Origin: a bacterium UBP3_UBA1247
Lineage (GTDB): Bacteria > UBA3054
Length of the DNA stretch: 5,812 bases
Direction of reading: 5' to 3'
Assembly (NCBI GenBank): GCA_002308555.1
Contig: DBWD01000041.1
Location: 2,190-8,001, forward strand
Under the pieces are notes generated by a model. That model searched no databases, was not told the origin of the DNA, and saw only the letters and a list, made by a program, of their open reading frames with translations. The translations under genes were made by a program, and so were the position numbers. The stretch's first letter is position 1. Each line of letters begins with the position of its first letter. This document shows, piece by piece, positions 1 through 5,423 of this stretch.

Positions 1-470
1 ACCAGGCCGTCGGTGGAGCCGACTTCCTCGTCGGCCACGGAGGCGAAGAGGAAGGTGCCTTTGAATTCGCCCTCGTGCAGCTTGAGGAATTTGGCGAGCA
101 GGAAAGCGGAGACCATGGGTCCCTTGTCGTCGCCCACGCCGCGGCCGTAGGCCGTGCCGTTCTCGATCTTGACGGTGAAGGGATCGTGTTCCCAGTCGGG
201 ATTGACGGGCACCACGTCCGCGTGGCAGGGCACGAAGAGCACGGGATGGCCGTCCCCCACTTTCGCGATGAGGTTGGTCCTTTTGGGCGTGCGCTCGTAG
301 GTCACGTAAGGGATCTTCAGCCCGTCGAAATATTTTTTCAGAACGTCGGCCACGAGGTATTCGTTGCCGGGAGGATTGACGGTGTTTTGGGCGACCAGTT
401 CTTTCAGGAGCGCCACGCCTTCTTCCTCGTGTTCCTTGAAGAAGCGCTCCAGCTCAAGCTTCCAGTTCAT
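1..470 (-). CDS. M20-family zinc metallopeptidase (ArgE/DapE/dipeptidase type), 3' end missing
   Basis: The first 156 codons are visible; the gene continues past the left edge. The translation begins MNWKLELERFFKEH. It shows the M20 catalytic-domain motifs in order: NTVNPPGNE near residues 29-37, the metal-binding CHADVVP at 82-88 (His83 ligand, Asp85), GRGVGDDKGPM at 109-119 with the bridging metal Asp at about 114, and ADEEVGS at 146-152 with the catalytic Glu148 and ligand Glu149. The family hydrolyses amide bonds in dipeptides, acyl-amino acids or succinyl-diaminopimelate with a two-metal centre. The visible part cannot decide the substrate, because the dimerisation domain and the distal ligands are outside the window. 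No signal peptide is seen, so it is probably cytoplasmic. The start is supported by an AGGAG element 5 bases upstream and by a 4-base ATGA overlap with the preceding gene, which suggests translational coupling. The family call is firm; the specific enzyme is unknown. Confidence 0.9.
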   Translation of the reverse strand, partial: MNWKLELERFFKEHEEEGVALLKELVAQNTVNPPGNEYLVADVLKKYFDGLKIPYVTYERTPKRTNLIAKVGDGHPVLFVPCHADVVPVNPDWEHDPFTVKIENGTAYGRGVGDDKGPMVSAFLLAKFLKLHEGEFKGTFLFASVADEEVGSTDGL

Positions 471-1639
471 TCTTTCTCCTTGTTGTCCTCGCTCATTTCC
501 TCGGCGGCCTTCTGCTCCCTGGCCCGGGCGGCCATCTGGCGCAGCGCCTCGAAGCTCCTGGGATTGTCCCTGGTGACGTCGTAGTTGTTCTCGTTGAGGT
601 CCACGCTGCGTCCCGCGTCGGTGGTCACGGTCATTTCAAGCTGGGTGGGAGGCTGCATTATGACTTCGAATTTCCTGGGGCCGTACTGGAAGTTTTCCGG
701 GTCCTGCGGGACGACGTTCTGGTAGGTGTTGTTTGGCTGGGCGCCGGACTGCGGCTGCTCCTTGGCGGCCTGCGCCCTGGCTGCGGCCTGGGCCTGGGCG
801 GCGGTGAGGACGCGGCGGTGCTCCTGCAGCGCTTCCGGGACGCCTCCGGTCTCCTTCTGCTCCAGCTTGCCGTTCTCGTAATAGCGCCAGACGCCGTAGG
901 GCGTTCCCTGGAACAGCAGTCCCTGGGAGGCCATGACCTCGTCCTCGGCGTAGACGGTCTTGATCTGGGAGCCGGTCAGCTGGCCGAAGATCACCTCGCT
1001 CTCGATCTTCTCCTTGATGTCGCCGTTGGGGTAAAAGACCTCCTCCTTCTGGCCGATCAGCAGGCCGCCCTTGTAGAAGGCGATGGTGGTCTTGTCCTTC
1101 TCGTCCAGGCGCCACTCGCCTTCCTTCTCGTCGTTTTCATAACGGCCGTACCAGAGCTTGTTGCCCCGGGCGTCGTAGTAGGTCCTTTTGCCCACGCGCT
1201 TGCCTTCCTTGAAATCGCCTTCCGTTTCCACCACGCCGTTGGTGTGCCAGTAAGTCCAGGTGCCTTTGGCCTTGCCGTCGGAATATTTGCCCTCCGCCAT
1301 CTTGGCGCCGCTCTTGTAGAAGAGACGCCACTTGCCGTCCTTCAGGCCCTTGTCGTAGGGACCGTAGGATTCCACGGCGCCGTTCTCGAAAAAGTTGGTC
1401 CAGACTTTGGCCCTGTAGCCATCCTTGAAAAGGCCGGCGCTCTTCAAAAAGCCGTTGGGGTGGAAATACTGCCAGTAACCGTGGGGTATCTCCCCCGCCT
1501 CGGGATGCACTTTCATGTAGCCCGCGTATTTCAGGTTGCCGTTCTGATAGTAATCTGTCCTCAGCACGGCCTCGTCGGAGGACGCGAAAACGGCGGCGCT
1601 CAGTAAGAGCAAGCTTAAGCACACAATGATTTTTTTCAT
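467..1639 (-). CDS. Exported MORN-repeat (YwqK-like) protein of unknown function
   Basis: This gene encodes 390 residues. Residues 1-19 form a Sec-type signal peptide (MKK, then a Leu/Val-rich core, then AVFA before SSDE) with no lipobox cysteine, so the product is predicted to be periplasmic or secreted. Residues about 28-178 hold MORN_2-type repeats of the pattern aromatic-x-x-NG...G-x-(Y/F)-x-x-G-K-x-x-G-x-W. The NG or equivalent turns fall at 33, 62, 86, 110, 134 and 158, an exact 24-residue period over the last five; two more degenerate copies have NG at 205 and 256. Residues about 275-300 are Ala/Gln-rich. The tail (about 315-390) is charged, matches no domain I recognise, and ends in a probable helical segment rich in Glu, Lys and Ala. 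Such repeats are often labelled YwqK antitoxin-like in databases, but nothing here supports a toxin-antitoxin role. An AAGGG element sits 6 bases before the ATG. The gene lies 22 bases after prfB, and its TGA overlaps the next ATG, so it looks like the middle gene of an operon. Confidence 0.88.
   Translation of the reverse strand: MKKIIVCLSLLLLSAAVFASSDEAVLRTDYYQNGNLKYAGYMKVHPEAGEIPHGYWQYFHPNGFLKSAGLFKDGYRAKVWTNFFENGAVESYGPYDKGLKDGKWRLFYKSGAKMAEGKYSDGKAKGTWTYWHTNGVVETEGDFKEGKRVGKRTYYDARGNKLWYGRYENDEKEGEWRLDEKDKTTIAFYKGGLLIGQKEEVFYPNGDIKEKIESEVIFGQLTGSQIKTVYAEDEVMASQGLLFQGTPYGVWRYYENGKLEQKETGGVPEALQEHRRVLTAAQAQAAARAQAAKEQPQSGAQPNNTYQNVVPQDPENFQYGPRKFEVIMQPPTQLEMTVTTDAGRSVDLNENNYDVTRDNPRSFEALRQMAARAREQKAAEEMSEDNKEKE
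476..480 (-). promoter_or_regulatory. Ribosome binding site of the M20 peptidase gene
   Basis: The minus strand reads AGGAG followed by 5 bases (AAAGA) and then ATG. It lies inside the last codons of the MORN-repeat gene and fixes the peptidase start at 470. It is the strongest Shine-Dalgarno match among the starts in this window. Confidence 0.75.
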
Positions 1640-1645
1640 GCTGAA

Positions 1646-1650
1646 CCCTT
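1646..1650 (-). promoter_or_regulatory. Ribosome binding site of the MORN-repeat gene
   Basis: AAGGG on the minus strand lies 6 bases before the ATG at 1639, within the 22-base gap after the prfB stop. It supports the chosen start, which also gives an intact signal peptide. No promoter or terminator fits in this gap, so co-transcription with prfB is likely. Confidence 0.6.
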
Positions 1651-1661
1651 TAGTTTTAACG

Positions 1662-2765
1662 TTAGGAAAGCGTGGCGGTCGCTCTCAGGTAAGCTTCGAT
1701 GAAAAGGTCTATCTCCCCGTCCAGAACGGCCCCGGTGTTGCTGGTCTCCACGTTGGTCCTGAGGTCCTTGACCATGTTGTAGGGATGCAGGACGTAGGAG
1801 CGGATCTGGCTTCCCCACTCGATCTTCTGCTTGCTGGCGTAGGCGCTGCTCTGCTTGGAAAGGCGCTCGTTCATCTCCAGCTGGTAAAGTTTCGCCTTCA
1901 GCATCTTCATGGCCTCGGCTTTGTTCTTGAACTGGGAGCGCTCGTTCTGGCAGGAGACCACCACGCCGGTGGGAATGTGCGTGATCCTGATGGCCGACTC
2001 GGTCTTGTTGACGTGCTGGCCGCCGGCGCCGGAGGAACGGTAGACGTCGATCTTCAGATCATCGTCTTTGATGTCCACGTCCAGGCTCTGCTCGATCACC
2101 GGCATCACGTCGCAGCCGACGAACGAGGTCATCCGCTTGCCCACCGCGTTGAACGGGGAAATGCGGACCAGCCGGTGGACGCCGTGCTCGCTCTTCAAGT
2201 AGCCGTAGGCGTTCTCGCCGGTGATCTGGATCGTCACGGACTTGATGCCCGCTTCGTCGCCTTCCTGGAAGTCGAGGACTTCGACGGAATAGCCTTTCTT
2301 TTCACACCAGCGCGTGTACATGCGGTAGAGCATGCCCGCCCAGTCGCAGGCCTCCGTGCCGCCGGCGCCGGAGTGGATGGTGAGGTAGGCGTTGTTGTGG
2401 TCGGTCTCGCCGTTCAGGGTCTGGTGGAACTCGAACTGGTCGTAGCCCGACTGGAGTTTCGCTATCTCGGAAGCAAGGTCCGCGCCCAAGGATTCGTCCT
2501 TCTCGGAATCCGCCAGCTGCAGGAACTCCTCCGTTTCCGTCAGGAGTTTTTCCAGGGAGCGGGCTTCCGTGGTCACGCGTTTCAGGGAGTCCTGCTCCTG
2601 AAGAAGCGTCCTGGCCTTCTCGGGATCGTTCCAGAGGTCCTGCGCGGTGGTGAGTTCCTCCAATTCCGATAGCCTTTTTTCCTTGTTTTCGAGGTCAAGT
2701 CCCGCGAAAAGATGCGTGAGGCGGTCGCGGATCTCCGCCAGCTGATTTTTCTCTATGTCAAACAT
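1662..2765 (-). CDS. prfB: Peptide chain release factor 2 (RF2), no programmed frameshift
   Basis: RF2 enters the ribosomal A site at UAA and UGA codons and triggers hydrolysis of the peptidyl-tRNA ester. The 367-residue product has the usual RF2 length. Its coiled, charged N-terminal domain (about 1-110) begins MFDIEKNQ, close to E. coli MFEIN. The SPF stop-codon recognition tripeptide is at 203-205, and the catalytic GGQ loop is at 248-250 within SSGAGGQHVNKTES. The SPF motif distinguishes it from RF1, which carries PxT. Ser244 occupies the position that is Thr246 in E. coli K-12. The C-terminal part (WGSQIRSYVLHPYN, then DLRTNVET) is typical. Many bacteria encode RF2 with an in-frame UGA near codon 26 that needs a +1 frameshift. 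Here the equivalent Leu23-Asp24 is CTT GAC in one continuous frame, so that autoregulation is absent. The gene ends in TAA. It appears to lead an operon with the two downstream minus-strand genes. prmC, which methylates the GGQ glutamine, is not in the window. Confidence 0.97.
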   Translation of the reverse strand: MFDIEKNQLAEIRDRLTHLFAGLDLENKEKRLSELEELTTAQDLWNDPEKARTLLQEQDSLKRVTTEARSLEKLLTETEEFLQLADSEKDESLGADLASEIAKLQSGYDQFEFHQTLNGETDHNNAYLTIHSGAGGTEACDWAGMLYRMYTRWCEKKGYSVEVLDFQEGDEAGIKSVTIQITGENAYGYLKSEHGVHRLVRISPFNAVGKRMTSFVGCDVMPVIEQSLDVDIKDDDLKIDVYRSSGAGGQHVNKTESAIRITHIPTGVVVSCQNERSQFKNKAEAMKMLKAKLYQLEMNERLSKQSSAYASKQKIEWGSQIRSYVLHPYNMVKDLRTNVETSNTGAVLDGEIDLFIEAYLRATATLS

Positions 2766-2771
2766 ACCTAA

Positions 2772-2780
2772 ATTATAGCA
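2772..2780 (-). promoter_or_regulatory. Extended -10 promoter of prfB, predicted leaderless start
   Basis: The minus strand reads TGCTATAAT: a perfect TATAAT hexamer (2777-2772) preceded by the TGn extension. The hexamer at the usual -35 distance (2800-2795, TTTTTA, 17-base spacer) is a poor match, which fits an extended -10 promoter, and the region upstream is T-rich. Six bases separate the -10 from the prfB ATG, so the usual start of transcription falls on or within a base or two of the A at 2765. There is then no room for a 5' untranslated region or a Shine-Dalgarno site. The motif is seen directly; the transcription start is inferred. Confidence 0.65.
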
Positions 2781-2806
2781 TATCTAAAAACGGCTAAAAA
2801 ACACCC

Positions 2807-2818
2807 CCTTCGCGAAGG
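2807..2818. repeat. 12-base perfect palindrome in the prfB-comEC spacer
   Basis: CCTTCGCGAAGG is a perfect inverted repeat. Its centre is about 47 bases upstream of the predicted prfB transcription start, so it could be a protein-binding site. In plus-strand RNA it could form only a 4-bp stem with a CGCG loop. It matches no operator that I recognise. Confidence 0.4.
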
Positions 2819-2830
2819 ATGACAAGCGCT

Positions 2831-2852
2831 CGCGGATCCGCTGGCATCCGCG
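2831..2852 (+). repeat. 7-bp stem-loop upstream of comEC
   Basis: The arms CGCGGAT (2831-2837) and ATCCGCG (2846-2852) are perfectly complementary around an 8-base loop. The left arm overlaps a second, 10-base palindrome, GCGGATCCGC (2832-2841), so two alternative foldings exist. It abuts the terminator-like hairpin that follows. Whether it is transcribed is unknown. Confidence 0.4.
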
Positions 2853-2881
2853 CCCCGGCTTTATTTTTCGCGGGGCTTTTT
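2852..2881 (+). terminator. Terminator-like hairpin with T5 tract just before comEC
   Basis: GCCCCG (2852-2857) pairs with CGGGGC (2871-2876) around a 13-base T-rich loop and is followed directly by five T residues. This has the form of an intrinsic terminator reading rightwards. No plus-strand gene lies upstream, since prfB points the other way. It could therefore end a short untranslated RNA from this spacer, attenuate comEC, or stop antisense readthrough. The stem is only 6 bp, so its strength is doubtful. Confidence 0.4.
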
Positions 2882-2891
2882 GCTTTCATTG

Positions 2892-5297
2892 ATGATGACC
2901 GCGCCTGTTTTTTACCTTCTCCTGGGGACCTTGTCCGGAATACTCTTCCTGGAATGCCGAACCGGCTTTCCGGCCTGGCTGCTGTATTTCCTGGCCGCCG
3001 GGTATTTCCTGGCGAGCTTTCGCGTTTTCGCGAACAACCTGAGGCGGCTTTTCCCCTACGTGGTTTTCCTCGGCGCCGCGCTCTGCGGCATGATCCACTA
3101 TTCCGCGGCCGACCGCTTCAAGCCCAATGGCGAGGAGGAACGCTTCCTGGTCTGCCGGGTGCTGGAAAAAAGCGCCTGGGCCAGGGAAAGCGAGGAGCGC
3201 AAATGGTTCGCCTCGCTGATAGCGGAAAGTCCCGGAGAACGCTTCAAGCTTCTGCTGTTCAGCCAGGAGCCCTTCCCCCTGCGGAAGGGCGACCTGCTGG
3301 CCGGGACCTTCAGGCTCGCGCCCCTGAAAGGCCCGGCCGCCCCGGGCTGCTTCGACTCGGCGGCCCACTACGCCCGGGAGAACGTCTACCGTTCCGCCGT
3401 CCTGAAGGGAAACTTTCTCCTGAAGGGCGAAGGAAGCGGCCGCTTCCTTTCCGCCATGGAAAAGATCCGCGCCCGCACCGCGGAATCCCTCGAGAACGAC
3501 AGGTATCCCGTTTCCTCCCTGCTTCTGAGGATAATGCTCCTGGGCAGCAGGGAAAAGCTTCCCGCCTCCGTGGAAAGGGGCATAAAGAAAAGCGGCGCCG
3601 CCCACATCCTGGCTGTATCCGGACTGCACATCGGGCTCCTGAGCGGCGTGTGGTTCCTGCTGACGCGCCTGGCGGGGCTTTCCCGCATGCGCTACAAGCT
3701 GCCTCTGCTTCCCCTGCTGTGGATCTACGCCCTCTTCCTGGGCGACCGGCCTTCCGTCATCCGTTCCGTCATACTCATGACGCTTTTCCTAGCGGGGCGC
3801 GTGCTGGGCAAGGCCACTTTGTCGCTGCACTTCCTCTCGTTGGCCGCCTGGCTCTACGCCCTCTTCTCCCCCAAGCAGATATTCTCCTACTCCTCCCTTC
3901 TCTCCTACGCCTCCACCGCCGCCCTGTTGCTGATGCTGCCCCGTTTCGACGCGCTTCTGGACGTGCGCTTCTCGGAGCATTATTCTTTTTTCAGGAGAGC
4001 CCGGGCCTATCTTCTGGATTATTTCCTGCAAAGCCTCAAGATCTCCTTCGCCGTGCTGTTCTTCACGCTCCCCCTGCTCCTTGACATGCTGCACCTGGTC
4101 TCCCCGCTGGGCTTCCTCATGAACCTGGCCATGATCCCTTTGTGCGGGCTGCTTTTGGTAGCCGGCCTGTTCAGGCTGGTGATCTATTTCTCGCCCCTGC
4201 CCCTGGTATTGAGCGAATACGTCTGGACGCCCGTGCTGGCGCTTTGGGAAAGCATAGTTCCTTTCATAGAATGGTGCGGGGAAAACAACCGCCTCATCAT
4301 AAACGCCGCGCCCCTGAAACCCTGCGCGCTTCTCGTTTATTATCTCACGCTGCTGTTTTTCCTCCTGAGCGGCGACTGCCTGGCGAAATACCAGAAGGAG
4401 ACCGCGGGCGGCGGAAAAGACCTGAGGGCGGCGCGGATCCTGAGGTCGCGCCTCATGACCTGCCGGACGATCTTCCTGGCGCTGCTGTTTTTCGGGCTGA
4501 GCGCGGCTCTGCGGATCAGGCCGCCTTCCTCCGCGCTGAGAGTGACCGCCCTGAACGTGGGGCAGGGGGATTCCTTCGTGGTTTCCTCCGACCTGGGCGG
4601 CGTCTGGGCGGTGGACTGCGGGCGCTCCTACGGCGGCTCCTCCCAGGGGGAGATGATCCTGATGCCGTACCTGAGAAGCAAGGGGGTCAACGTTCTGGAG
4701 GGCCTGGTGCTGTCCCATTACGACGACGACCACATCGGCGGCGCGAAGGACCTGATAAGGGAAATGCGCCTGAAAAGGATCCTGGCGCCGCCGGCCCTGG
4801 CTCACGAGACCGTGGCCTGGGAATTGCGGGAGCTGGCGCGCGCGAAAAACATTCCCTGGCTGGAAATGACCGCCGGGGAGGAACTGGCGAACGGGGGATA
4901 CCGCCTGAAAGCCCTTTCCCCTCCCGCTTCTCCCCTGCCCGCCACCAGCAACGGACGATCCCTGGTGGTCCTGGTGGAGCGTTCCGGCTTCCGCCTGCTC
5001 TTTTCCGGGGACGCCCCGAAGGAGACCGAGGAATGTCAGCTGGCCGGCCTGGGAAGGGAGCCCCGGGTAGCGGTCTACAAGATCCCCCACCACGGCTCGG
5101 CCTCCTCAGGCGGCGAGGAATTTCTGCGCGCCCTCTCCCCCGCCGTTTCCCTTCTGAGCGTGGGCAGGAACAATTACGGGCATCCCCACGCAAGCGTTCT
5201 GGAGACCTATAAGAAGTGCGGGCTCCCCATCTTACGCACCGACCGGGAGGGGACCTTCACCCTGACCCTCAGAAAAGCGGCGGCCGCGGCTCCCTGA
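2892..5297 (+). CDS. comEC: ComEC/Rec2 DNA-uptake channel protein with C-terminal metallo-beta-lactamase-like domain
   Basis: ComEC is the inner-membrane channel that carries single-stranded DNA into the cytoplasm during natural transformation. From ATG 2892 the product has 801 residues, full length for the family. Two or three N-terminal membrane helices (within about 3-70) lead into a soluble region (about 80-180, the DUF4131/OB-like part). The polytopic Competence domain (about 200-500) carries the signature HILAVSGLHIG at 238-248. After one more helix (about 526-541) the metallo-beta-lactamase-like domain shows NVGQGDS (555-561), SHYDDDHIGG (608-617, an intact HxDxDH), SGDA (705-708), HHGS (733-736) and GHPH (763-766). 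Its metal ligands therefore look intact, fitting a nuclease role. The start is uncertain: TTG 2880, TTG 2889, ATG 2892 and ATG 2895 share the frame. I prefer 2892 because TTG 2880 lies in the T tract of a hairpin. None has a good Shine-Dalgarno site at normal spacing. The end is Ala-rich (KAAAAAP). No comEA is nearby, so competence is not proven. Confidence 0.94.
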   Translation: MMTAPVFYLLLGTLSGILFLECRTGFPAWLLYFLAAGYFLASFRVFANNLRRLFPYVVFLGAALCGMIHYSAADRFKPNGEEERFLVCRVLEKSAWARESEERKWFASLIAESPGERFKLLLFSQEPFPLRKGDLLAGTFRLAPLKGPAAPGCFDSAAHYARENVYRSAVLKGNFLLKGEGSGRFLSAMEKIRARTAESLENDRYPVSSLLLRIMLLGSREKLPASVERGIKKSGAAHILAVSGLHIGLLSGVWFLLTRLAGLSRMRYKLPLLPLLWIYALFLGDRPSVIRSVILMTLFLAGRVLGKATLSLHFLSLAAWLYALFSPKQIFSYSSLLSYASTAALLLMLPRFDALLDVRFSEHYSFFRRARAYLLDYFLQSLKISFAVLFFTLPLLLDMLHLVSPLGFLMNLAMIPLCGLLLVAGLFRLVIYFSPLPLVLSEYVWTPVLALWESIVPFIEWCGENNRLIINAAPLKPCALLVYYLTLLFFLLSGDCLAKYQKETAGGGKDLRAARILRSRLMTCRTIFLALLFFGLSAALRIRPPSSALRVTALNVGQGDSFVVSSDLGGVWAVDCGRSYGGSSQGEMILMPYLRSKGVNVLEGLVLSHYDDDHIGGAKDLIREMRLKRILAPPALAHETVAWELRELARAKNIPWLEMTAGEELANGGYRLKALSPPASPLPATSNGRSLVVLVERSGFRLLFSGDAPKETEECQLAGLGREPRVAVYKIPHHGSASSGGEEFLRALSPAVSLLSVGRNNYGHPHASVLETYKKCGLPILRTDREGTFTLTLRKAAAAAP

Positions 5298-5307
5298 CGG
5301 CCGCGTT
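5280..5307 (+). terminator. Possible weak intrinsic terminator spanning the comEC stop
   Basis: GCGGCCG (5280-5286) pairs with CGGCCGC (5298-5304) around an 11-base loop that contains the comEC TGA. Only GTTT follows, so the T tract is poor. It may slow readthrough into prs, but an all-GC coding end can produce such a stem by chance. Confidence 0.35.
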
Positions 5308-5311
5308 TAAA

Positions 5312-5340
5312 TTGACACGCCGGGGCTAAAAAAGTATCAT
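5312..5340 (+). promoter_or_regulatory. Sigma-70-type promoter of the PRPP synthetase gene
   Basis: A perfect TTGACA at 5312-5317 is followed, after exactly 17 bases, by TATCAT at 5335-5340 (5 of 6 matches to TATAAT). Transcription would begin near 5347, giving a leader of about 77 bases before the ATG at 5424. Its position just after comEC indicates that prs is transcribed independently. Confidence 0.75.
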
Positions 5341-5361
5341 TATAGGTGTGTGTGTAAGGAA

Positions 5362-5382
5362 ACGCGCGAAGCCTATGCGCGT
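5362..5382 (+). repeat. Hairpin in the predicted prs leader
   Basis: ACGCGC (5362-5367) and GCGCGT (5377-5382) form a perfect 6-bp stem with a 9-base loop. It lies about 15 bases after the predicted transcription start and 41 bases before the ATG. It has no T tract and matches no riboswitch I recognise, so a role in RNA stability or translation is conjecture. Confidence 0.35.
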
Positions 5383-5423
5383 CTCCGCCAAAACTCATAA
5401 TCAAAAGAAAACGCGAGCCCCTT

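Noticed and set aside
75..584. 169-codon plus-strand open frame near the left edge
   Set aside because: It overlaps the M20 peptidase, whose metal-binding motifs are clear on the minus strand. It has no homology that I recognise.
818..1606. 262-codon open frame antisense to the MORN-repeat gene
   Set aside because: The signal peptide, repeat periodicity and ribosome site all support the minus-strand gene instead.
467..1639. Reading the MORN protein as the antitoxin of a toxin-antitoxin pair
   Set aside because: The YwqK antitoxin label is a database habit for these repeats. This protein has a signal peptide and its neighbours are a release factor and a peptidase, with no toxin candidate.
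1626..2672. 348-codon open frame antisense to prfB
   Set aside because: The opposite strand encodes RF2 with intact SPF and GGQ motifs. The antisense product is Val/Leu/Gly-rich and unlike known proteins.
2819..4084. Long plus-strand open frame overlapping the first half of comEC
   Set aside because: It is Arg/Pro/Gly-rich with no recognisable domain and lies in another frame of comEC, whose membrane helices and signature motifs are unmistakable. GC-rich coding DNA yields such frames.
3789..5093. 434-codon minus-strand open frame antisense to comEC
   Set aside because: Its product is a Gln/Gly/Arg-rich low-complexity sequence, as expected from the complement of biased codons, and has no family resemblance.
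4142..5212. 356-codon plus-strand open frame inside the second half of comEC
   Set aside because: It is a shadow frame over the metallo-beta-lactamase-like domain, Arg/Pro/Gly-rich and without motifs.
5346..5355. (GT)5 tract as a phase-variation switch
   Set aside because: It is short and lies downstream of the -10, near the predicted transcription start, rather than in the promoter spacer or a coding frame.
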